The translations under genes and the position numbers were made by a program. Positions 22,401 to 34,400 of a stretch of DNA of 64,000 nt are shown piece by piece. Below the pieces are notes generated by a model that ran no database searches, was not told where the DNA came from, and saw only the letters and a list, made by a program, of their open reading frames with translations. Position 1 is the stretch's first letter. Each line of letters opens with the position of its first letter. This DNA comes from Owenia fusiformis (lineage: Eukaryota; Annelida; Polychaeta; Sabellida; Oweniidae): the NCBI GenBank assembly GCA_903813345.2, contig CAIIXF020000002.1, forward strand, positions 18,426,813 to 18,490,812, in the 5' to 3' direction.

Positions 22401-25400
22401 AACATCATTCCAGTTCCAGATCAATTGCTGCAAACCATCAAACCCAGGTTTGACATTATTGTGTTTAGCAAAGTGACATGGAACTGAAATACACCTTTCA
22501 AGGTATATCCAATAATGATTTGAAAGAGTAATCATGCTTGTTACAAATGCTTACGTTTTGCACGCAGGATAGCAGGGTTATTACGTCATGCGTAAACACC
22601 TTCAAAAAACGTCCAATGAGCGCACTTACAATGTAGACCCTGACTGATCACTAAAAAACTCAAGAGGTTGTAAATCATGTTTATCTGGTAATAATTTTAC
22701 TAATTAAAGGACTTTTGTCAAATATGCGATATAATATATATTTCTGAAGGTTTCTCGTGATTGCTCTCTCGAGTCAAGTAGCTATGTAGTTGGATGTGGT
22801 AAACACAACGTCAATAGTTTGTACCAAGCCTTTAGCTGTCATCCACCAAACGTATATCAAGCCCCCGGGAACCAGTCATTTAACAATATGTTCTTTATAT
22901 TCAAATAAAGTGTAAGTAAACTTTGACTTCCTGTGGTGATGGTATTGAAATCCTTATAAAACTATTAAAACAAATAAAATCGTTTGCTTGCACTTAGACA
23001 AGACAACAAAGCAGTCTCCCATTGTGCGATAACAAGCTGGTGGTTAAAGTAACACAACCTTTAACAATCTAAAGAACATTTAAAAAACGATTTGTACTTT
23101 TAAAAATCGTTATAACTTATTTTCACCTTACATAACTTTCCATGAATTTTGTTGAATGTGATCCTCTTTGAAAATGTTAAATGTTGGGGCACCTATAGAA
23201 GTAGCGATTCTATGAGGAGATGCGTCTTTTCGAAAGAGATAAGTTTACTTTTCAGGCAATCGATAATTTCTATAGCCCTGATATTTACAGCAAAGGTTTG
23301 TATCAAAGTATGTTTGCTAACATATTGTTTTTGGTGTTTTAATGGGATATTTTACAATCAACGTTAGAGGTTGTGCCACTTTAAGATTCGACCTCAAATC
23401 ATAGGCTAGGTCTCCACATTCCAAAATTATATATATTGAAGAAATTACCCAATTCACGAATAATTTCAAATTCATTATTTTTAACTATGTTCACTGGTGT
23501 ATTATGTACATACACAAAGCTGAAGGAGCTACGAATATAGTTCACATCAAGCATTACCCTATTAAAGCGTAATGAACTCGAGTCTACAAGATGATAATCT
23601 ATTAAACTTTGAAAGGAAGCATATTGATTTTTTCAAGATTTTCATTAAAAACGTGTATTTGTCAAATAAATAATGAATTAGAGTGAAGATTTCTTTCATG
23701 TGCCTACAAAGTGCATCTCAGTTTATCATCGTGTACGTCCGTTTGTTGGGGATTCTTAACACAACGCTGAAAGAGTCTGTCAAAAAGTATGCCAAAATTT
23801 AACAAATCATTTCAATGGCCATTTCTCTTCTAGCAAAAGTTAAAATATACTTTATTATTTGATTCGACACATCGTTTTTGTTTTTATTAACATGAGAGGT
23901 AATGATTACACGATGCAAACAAGCGTTTTGACATCAATACAATAGAGTTTAAAGCATTCAAAGGACATTTGCCATTTTGGGCTATTGTAAGGCGTATACA
24001 AAAAGTGTGAAACTTTTATGAGGAGAAAAATGAATACAATGGCACCATTGTGATTTTTTATTCTAGTTTTCGTCGAGTTTGTTTGATTTGGAAGCTTAAG
24101 TAAAGGCGCCGCTATGGGGGCTTTCTGGTATCTTGTCTCCCTGTGTATATTGTGCCTTTATTTAGTAGAATCGAAAGTCTATAACCTAAACTAACTTTTA
24201 CGTACACACGTTAACAATGGTCACAAAACAAGAGACTTTTGCCTGTATGTTCACCTAGACAGGAACACTTCGAAAAGGAAGTGTCGACAAAGGTAGAAAG
24301 TCAAATACAGTTGTAGACCAAGTTGTTTTTCCTGCTGTAATGCTAAACTGCATAGAAAGCTGGCAAAGTGCTAAATAAACCCAAATCAATTATACCTTTC
24401 TTTGATACGGGTTTTATGAATAGGGCTGCTCTTGAAAGTAAGAAAGCTAAATAAATAATATAATTGTTAAGCTCGTTTAGGTTTTTTGTCCCGAACTTCT
24501 TTAGACACACACAGGGAAAAGAAAATTTTCAACCATGTTTCGGGGATTTCACAATGGACTCCAAATACTATTTGACCCATAACCCAATATCAAAACAAAC
24601 ACTTTATGTATCAATATACGTTTCAGAGTTCACTTTTAAGAGTTCACTCGCAGAAAAAACGAACGTATATAGACATTCGGTATGCTGGCGATGTAAAGTG
24701 GCCTGGTAAGAGTCTCAGAGTTCGTGATAGCCGCCTGGTGGGCCTTTTAAAGTACCCATGAGGGTCCATTCACCTTCGACAGTATGAACAACGTCCACAT
24801 TGACTACAGTTTTATTTATTTTTATTGCATTTTAATACTTTTGATGTAAATACTTTTCTTTATGACAGTTTTATTTCATAAAATCTTATTTTGAGTTGAT
24901 CGAAACTTTATCGAGGGTGCTACTTACTTGACATTGCCAAATTCGGGTACAACTTTCAACAATAAAAGAATATAATATTGTTGATGTTGAAATAAACTGC
25001 TACGAAAGAATATAAAGGGTGTCAAATAATCCCCCCTCCCTCTATAGCCAAAAACCAAAATGTATAGTACCAAGTGTATCCTTGGAAAGATCTTCTAAAG
25101 TTATGTCGATTATCTTGTAGAGTAATACATATAATATTACATATATTTATATAATACTAGTACACGTACTAGTTGTACTTTACTAGTGCAACGTCCAATA
25201 TCGACAGATAATTAATATAAATGAAATAAGCAGTATTAAGCAGTATTGGTCCATAAAAATATGACGCTCAAGATTCTAATGGGAAATGTCCAATCTTAGT
25301 AGATAAAATAATCTATTGAAATAAACTTTATTTATACACACAAACATGACCTCCACTTTTCAACGTAATTTAAAACATCATGATAATTTTTGTTTGTTTT

Positions 25401-28400
25401 CTGTTTTCTATGTACTTCCTGAATCTAGTATGAATTGGTAAATGGCATACAGTACTGTACATGATTATGTGTTGATATTAAATTATCTGTTCCTTTTTAC
25501 ATTAAATCATCGTCTCATCGAAACTTTCTGTAATTTATATTTTGTTGATATTTGTCATCAAATAAAATCAGGTAAGATGCTGCAAGTCACAAACCCCCAA
25601 CAATTTAGACACATAAGTATGGTAACAACATAATATTTGAAGCAAGGGATCCTCGATAGAGGATAGTAACTTTGAGGTCGCCTTAAATAGTCACTTTTAA
25701 GATTAAAAAATTGCCACTTGTCACATTTAAATGTTTCTTTTTGTCAAGTGTATTGTATTATAGACTATTATATAAAATTATATTATATTATATTATATTA
25801 CATTATATCATATCTGTCATGTGTAACATCATCAGCTGGTTAGAATGACTCATCTTAGGTTAAATCAATGTACGAGTTCGAATACGAGTGTACGAGTGTA
25901 TTGTCTCATTTGCTTTTTTTTGTCACAATCAGAATAATGCTAGAAATGACCACTTCGTGAACAACTTTTGTTCGTTTTAGGACCCCATAGATACACTTTT
26001 ATAGAAGCCAGGTCACCTTGTCAAATACCCCGTGGGGAGCCCCAATATTTGTATACTTCAACGTGGATATATTAGATATTGGATATATACTATATTTAGT
26101 TCATTTCATCAACAAAGATGCACCTTTAAAACTAATAGAAATACCATGAAGCTGGCTCACAGGTGAAAATAATCTTAAAGTACGCACAATGTCTCAATTA
26201 GTAACCAAATACAATCTAAACAACATTCTATCTGAACATCTCAGTGGGAATGCATCCTTTACCATTTGCTATGCAGACAGCTCCGTTTATAATCTCACAG
26301 TTATTGAATGAAAAATAACTATTTAGATTTCATACTTATAAGTTTTGTCTATTTAAGTTTTTCGAATGTTGCACAGTGTTGATTTTAATGTAATTAATGA
26401 TTTTTTTTTCTATTTAGAAATTTATTGCATGATTTAAAAAATTGCAATTTGATGATTCCATTTTAGGAATCTGCGCCGCAAGATACACCAGGTTGTATCT
26501 TCCGAGATTTATCCAGCCATAACATGACATAGGTCACGATGGTCATATATCACTATGAAAACATATATCACTATGGAAACAGAAAGTTGCCTCAATGTTT
26601 GGCATACATCAGAGGAAGCGTTCATTATGATTCAGCCTTGCAGCACTATAGACCGTGACAGGTAGCGGAGAATGTAAATCAACATAAAACATGACTCCGC
26701 CTAAATCTAGGTAAGATATCATTACTCCACACGTCAGCGAAAGGGACCAAATCATAACGTTTCCATGGTGATTTTAATGTTAGGGTTTATGTAATTTATT
26801 GCCCCAGCGCCCAAGGGCTAAAAGTAATTGCTAAATTACCAAATGTCGATAAAGCTCTCTTTCAAAAGCGAAATCAACCGTTGGAAAGAAAGTTATTTAT
26901 TGATATTTTAGTGGTTGTTATTTGAATGTCGCCAGATGTGCTTTTAATTGGTTATCTTAATCTTTTTTCTGGTACCAATCAACGTAATGAATGCATTTCA
27001 CATTTTGAATTTGATGTAAGACCCGAATTGGGGGGAACAGGTTGAGGATGTGCCTCAGACTAAACACTCGCTTGCCAGCTTTGGGTTTCAATCAAAATAT
27101 TAAAACTTCATACCTTAGAAATCCAAGATGGTACTAAAAGCAACTACCAATTACAAGCTCATAAACGGGTGTATATCTGTATATCATCTGCTTATATACA
27201 ATTATGCCTTAATCAGAAGAAAAATGAGCGACAAAAAAAACGCCATAGGATCACAAACTATTTTAAAGTCAACAAACATTAGGATATTATATCTAAAAAT
27301 AAGCATAATGTGATCAAATGCGTCATGTATGCTTGTTCCTTTTTATAGACAGCAGCTATGTACGTTTTGATAGTAATCACAGTGGTAATGCAATTCAGAA
27401 CGTATATCATTCAAAGAACGTGTGCAATTGTAGACCTCCGATACCGTGTATTGTTCAGTTGTTGGCTTGTTCGAACAGTTGTTTCGCGTTGCATGTTGTA
27501 CCACACACAAAAACACACACACATGCTCTACTTGAAATAAAGGACAGGACAATCCACAACATCTTTAACAAATCTAATTAGAAGACTGAAAGTGGATCCC
27601 TAATTAAGCACTGGGTAAATTCATAGTTAGGGGCAAATGTATAATTATATGTTTCCAAGGCAAATTGTTGACATTTTTACAAGATAAGCGCTGGCAATTT
27701 GTCATTGGGTTCTACCCCATAGCTACGAACTAAGTTCGAATTTCACAGTTTTCAATTGGAATGATGGTAATATGATACATAATGCATACAGCGCCATGAA
27801 AAATCCCCTTTCTTCCATTTGGCGCTATATCATTTTCCAAATTGAGCTGTTTTGAGTATTGTGAATTCCAACCTGCCTAATTGCCACTGGGATAATAGCA
27901 AAAACATTATCTGAACTAAAATAAAGATCGTGAGAAATTTCAGCAATGATGATGGTAATGGTACTTAGCTAGGCAGGTGAACGAACGATATCCTGTGAAT
28001 CAAATAAACTCATAATCCAGAGATCTGCATCAATAGGCAGCAGTTCAAAAGATCTTAAAAAGAGCATAAACTCTTCACTGGAAAAAATATATTATGATTC
28101 TGTCATCTGGGATTTGGGTAGGGTTCACAATTAGGGTTAAAAATATCACCGCCACAATTTCACACCATACCATCATTCAGTGCCCAACTCAATAGACAAC
28201 CAGTTTTTTTCTAAATCCATTGTCAATAGCGAAGTTGATCCATTAGAATATCAATCAGGTAGCTGCAAGTTTAGAACTCTGGTTTCTAGCTACCTGTTCA
28301 CGTAAAAAGATGACACGGTGCGGCTGAAACCTGACCTCTCCCAGAGATAATGATGCATCCCTCATGTACACCCATCCTACACTCGGATGTGACAAAAACA

Positions 28401-31400
28401 TGACAAACATATGACAGTCGACTTTTGACACCTTATCTGAGACCCATTGACGTGAATCACTATTTGTATATCTATTACGAGCACCTCTTTGTGCTATTGA
28501 TTCCACTTCATACTTTATGTTTTATCCTGATAAGCGAAAAGATTAATGATGTTTACCATGGTTAGATCAAACGAAACACAAACAAACTAAAAGAGTTTTA
28601 ATGCATTTTCGTTTTTATAACACTTCATACATTAAGTGTCTCACTCACGCTGAATCAATACTATCAAAAACAACATTTCGAAACGTCATTTTTTAAATTG
28701 TATGTTTGACTAGTCCATCATGTTAAAGTGGAGATAAAGCGATGGCAAATGCCCCAGATATACTGTACACCTCTCAAATAACAGGGTCAAACTAATGAAC
28801 TACTATTTGAAACAATACTGAACGTCATTCTCATTGTTCATTTGTAACATTATGTAACATTATGTACAGCTGGTTTTTGCATATGTTTCTCTTTTTGTTT
28901 TCACTTTTTCAATGGTTCTCTAGTGTTTCTCATTTTGTTTGTATGTAATGCAAATATAGCATTTCTACAAGTGAACAATTTCGTAATGTTGTACTTACTT
29001 ACTATTATATCTTTATATGGAATGCAAACATCACATTACTACAAGTGGACTGCAATATAATGTTGTACTTACTTACTATTATTTCTTTGTATGTTATCCA
29101 ATCATCAATCACATTACTACAAGTGAACCGCAATATAATGTTGTACTTACTTTTATATCTTTATATGTAATGCAAACATCGATCACATTACTACAAGTGA
29201 ACCACAAAGTCATGTTGTACTTACTTACTTTTGTTTCTTTTTTTTGTAATGAAAAAACATCACATTACTATACGTGAGCCACAGTGTAATGTTGTACTTA
29301 CCTACTTTTATCTCTTTGTATGCAATGCAAACATCACAATACTACAAATGAACCACAATGTCATGTTGTACTTACTTACTATTGTTTCTTTGTATGTAAT
29401 GCAAACATCACATTACTACAAGTGAACCACAATGTAATGTTGTACTTACTTACTATTATTTCTTTATATGTAATGCAAACATCACATTACTATACGTGAG
29501 TCACAATGTAATGTTGTACTTATTTACTTTTATCTCTTTGTATGTTATGCAAACATCACATTACTACAAGTGTACCACAATGTAATGCTGTACTAACTAC
29601 ACTATTATTTCTTTTAATTTGTATGTGGTACAAACATCACCTTACTCAGCATTACAACATATAGAAATGCGCGGCTTGATTCAGGACTCGTACAAACCGA
29701 TATCCTTTTTTTATAAAATGACACAAACTATTACAAATTATCTTGTGTCATAAATGACGAAAACTATTTCTAAAAATAGAAGCCTTAATATCTTATCTGA
29801 CATGAATTAATACATTTTACTTATTCAGATCAAATCAAAGTGATGACACGTATTTGAAGTACATGTATGAGACATAAATATAATTCGAGGAACTTTAATG
29901 AGATTTCGAAAAAGGCCTCCTGCGAATAATAATGACATCCATAGACGTGAGTTATTCTGATATACTTAAAGAGGCCACTCAACTTCTACAACTCTATTAA
30001 CGAATCATCCACTACAAAATAGGTTTAACAAGTAATATATACATTTGTATACATATACTTGTATTTATGTATAAACCTGAAAACGCCAGACAAATTTCTG
30101 TGCGACACGATATTAGTATTCATCGCTTTTAATAACCTATACAAGGGATTTTTTACTATAAAAGAAATCTGAAGACTAAGAAAACATCTGATTAACATGT
30201 CAAGGACTATCACTTATTATAGCGAGGGGCTCAATTGATCGCCTGGTTGTTGTCTGCAGGGGAGATCTTGACTTATAGATCTCTGCTACTCGACCCTGTA
30301 GATCTTACCCCATGCTGGGCTACTTCCTAGCCAGTATTTAAGTTTGTTCTCCTAATGCCCGTGTCATTCTTTTTCTCACTAATTTAAACGAAAATCTCTT
30401 GTTGGTTTTCAATTTATGTATTCGCTACATGATTCTGTACCCAAACTCAACTCTTCATTGATACACGTTTTTCATTCCTAAATATATTTATCCCCATGGT
30501 ATTATCTGAATGACAGTTTGTACTGTGAGATCATTCATGTCATACTACATACATACATATGTCATACTATACATTCTTACAAGCATATCATATATTTTGA
30601 ATAAGTCATATAATTGACATCGTGTAATACATACCATGGACCTTTTCGAGAGCTCTAGGGAGCCCGTGTGCACAAGTATACATTAGTATTTTCTAGGATG
30701 AAGAAAGGAAGAAATTATATATATTCAATATTCAATTTCGGATACTGTGTATTCTTTATAGATTAGTGCATCCGTCAACTGATATAAGAACGATGAACTC
30801 CTCAAACAAAAGGATTGTGCTCTGATATGCTTTGATATGAATCTTATATTTACGTACTTGATAATGTCACTTTGGGGCATTTCAATTAACCAATAGTCAT
30901 GACCAATGTGAAGACAATCAGGTGATAGTAGGTCATGGGTCAAAGCTCATCTGAAGGGAATAGAGTCATCGTATGATATATTGGCTGGGAAACGTTTGAA
31001 AAAACGTCTAATTTCCAACAAAGGCAAAAAAGTAACAAGAACTAGTATCTCAAACAGGGAGCAGCTGGAGAGGCTGATGACTGAAAATAACGTTTGATGT
31101 ATGTCAAGCAATCGTCTGAAAATAACATCTATAAATGTTAGCATCTCAAGGGGCAAGCCATTGGCTGAAAACGATCTTCAATAAAAGGGTAGTATCCAAA
31201 GAAATGTGTTATGTAACTTTTGAAAAATGTTAGTATTGGACATCCACTGGGATATGGCAGAGACTGAAATCACTTTTTATGAAAGTTAACGTCTCAGGGA
31301 AGAAAAGCACAATCCTGAAACGACTGGCTTTTCTCAAAGATGACAAAATGCCTTGATTTTCATGAAATTTCCCCAATGTGTGGTGTAATTGGTGAGATAA

Positions 31401-34400
31401 AGGAAAATAAGTTACCAAGATTCACACAACTAGCTAGATTGAATCCGTTTACATATAGTGAACTATATTCAAATGATTACTAGATTCCACGATTTCAACA
31501 TCCCATAATTATGAATCAATAAAATATAAAAAGCTGTTCAAAATGTAGAAACAAATTATTTACTTTCAATTTTAACCTGTTAATAAAGCGAAGCAATAAA
31601 CATACAGAAATGACAGCATCTTTGGACATAAACCACCGAAGAAGTAACCGCCTCTGAATCCGCCTTATCCTAGAGGCGATTTCTATTGAAAATCGTTGAT
31701 ATTATGTTACCTCATAAAGCAAACGGAACTAAGGTTGTAAAGACTGGACTCGTATGTGTATCTCCTCTCTCCATCTTGCACCATTTATCATACAAATCAT
31801 GATAATTTGTACCAGGGACATGACTCCTAATTACACATGACGATTTCGTGTCATAAAAAACCACTAAGATGAATAGGTACGCTTTTTTTACTTTTTAGGT
31901 ACCTTCTTTGAAAATTTACAGGTAATGATGGACCTTTGGTTATATGGTTCAGGAATCAATGAACTAAAACCCAGGGACTGCAATTTGGCCTATGGACCTC
32001 CTGGAAAATCACAAAAAATCATATCCCACAAAAAGGTTTATCGAAATGCAGCACGTAAGAATCAACAACCATCATATGGTACAACTTTGAAAAGACCAAC
32101 TGTTTCAACAAAAAATACTAAATCTTTTATTCAAAACAAATTAAAAGTGGTACTCAAAATTCCTTAGATTTTCAAATACAATAGATTCATTAGCGTTATC
32201 AGAGTCAATCAAGTCCTTAAAAACATTGATTTTATGAATCCATACACAGTGCACACCAGGCATGGAGGGTGGGGTAAGAAAAGCCCAATTCATGAGCTAA
32301 GTAAAGTGGGATACACAGTGGGTAGATTTGACAGCCATACATAAGACATAGTACTATATTTCTTTCAGCAAAACACTTCAAAAATGTTAAAAGGTTAATG
32401 GACATCCTGCATGATTAAAATGCACAACCGGCAACATACAAAACCATAATAAGCATACTATTTGCAATAAATTTATGAACACCCTTTAAAAACCCCATAC
32501 GCATTATAAACCAAAAATACCTCCAAGAGAAAATGCCTTTCCGTTGAATTTTTGAAAAACTGAATAAAATATCTTTTATTGAATCTTTGATGTCATCAAA
32601 ATGACATACTAGTCGAAATGTACAAATCCCAAATCCCAATTAGAAGAAACATTTCGTTAACACCATATACAAAACGTCATAATCTATGAATACTGACGAA
32701 AAGGCATATTCCTGTTCATATTCTGCAACATTCTGGTGTCCATAGCACCTCTCTCAGTGCAAAGCGCAGATCTGGACAGAGATGGAGAAAGCGTGGCCTA
32801 TCACGATGATTCACAAGAACACTCTGTACAAATTCTACAAAAGCTAAGGAATACCAACGACAAGGACATTGTAAAATCAAATAAAATCAACAAGAATGGC
32901 ATAGCAAAAAGGTGTCATTGTACCAACACCTAGTACAACCGTGTACCACATGTAGAACATAGCAACGTCGTTGGGACAGTACCGTGTACGACATAACTCT
33001 ATAAATATATATTACATTGATAGATACATTAAAATGTTGAGTTACATTTTTATTCTTGAAAATGATACTTAGTACATGACGTGGAGTATATATGGTTGTG
33101 ACTGAAGAGCCCTTAATAGATACAAGAACCATACCATAATCTACTTGCAATTTACAGCCATGCACTTTACAGTCCCCGAGCAACATACACCCTCTCCAAA
33201 ACCTTCCTCCCCATTTGGTAGCATGCTAAGGCCTGGTTATCCTTGAATCTGAATTGCTTCCCCCAGTTGCATTCGGTCGGTAATTTATGACAAATTGGAT
33301 GGCTTTTTCAAATCACCGGGCACAAACAGGCATTAGCAGAACGTGTTAAAGCCAGGTTTTCTAAGCTTTTGGAGGGGAGTGTAATACGACACTAAATCAG
33401 ACTAAATTACAAAATTTCAGTTTTGATATACGTAAAAAGGGATTTTTGTCATGATTTTGTTCTTTTTAAACGTCAAAGATAAATGAACTCATTGAGCCAC
33501 TAATTATAAACTTCATCGTGATTCAATTGATATTTAATAAAATATCAACGATGAATTAATAGTATCCTTGGGGTTAGACATAATGATAGGGTGCTCGATC
33601 TTTTTTTATTTGTAAACTTGTACTTTACTAGTAATATTGATTTTAAATAGAGTACAGATCGGATATTAAAGATAGTATCAGATCTAGAGAGCAACTTTCC
33701 GAAAACCTATCTTATTTCATTCTGATACTCATCACATCCTTCTGTCTTCAACTAGAAATATCATACTAGAGTGAATCTAATAGAAATTAAAAGGCCATGG
33801 TTTCTCATGATAGTCTTATTTCATCATGAGAAACCACGGCCTAAATATATTTCCAGTTGAAAGAGCAGAAAGATGAGATCAGCATCACTCTTGTAGTCTT
33901 CGCACTATTCGATCTTTTGTGATATCATTCATTGACATATATTCAGGCCCGTAGCCAGGGGGAGCTGAAGCCAGAAACCCAGAAGTTCTTCCAATATCAT
34001 GCAGTTTTTGACATTCTGACTGAGCACTTTTCGCATGGGTTTTTAGAAGCCAAAAGTGTTAAAAAGCTCCACCCTTGGCAAAAGCACCCCTTGGTAAAAC
34101 CTGGCTACTGACAAGATACTATCTAGTACCTTTTAAAATGAATACGTAATATTGTAGGTTAATCGTCATTATGACCTGTTGGATGCCTCTTTCTGTTTAT
34201 GCACTCTTTGGTTTCTCCTTTTCAGGGCATGTATTTGTTAATCATTCTATGACGACATCGTTTTACAGATTCTGGACAACTAAGAATTCACATTTCTATT
34301 CATATTATCCATACTGCATCATAATGTTTTGAAACTAAGCCCTGTCCTCAGTTGGCCATGCAATGTAAAGATTTGTGGACACCTATATTAGTTTACCCAA

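Noticed and set aside
28255-28506. 83-codon minus-strand frame
   Set aside because: Coding-like residue mix but no splice sites, no family resemblance and no phase-compatible link to the TSP1 gene.
28945-29640. CRISPR-like regular repeats
   Set aside because: Whole units, including the would-be spacers, repeat with small changes. It is an ordinary tandem array in a eukaryotic genome.
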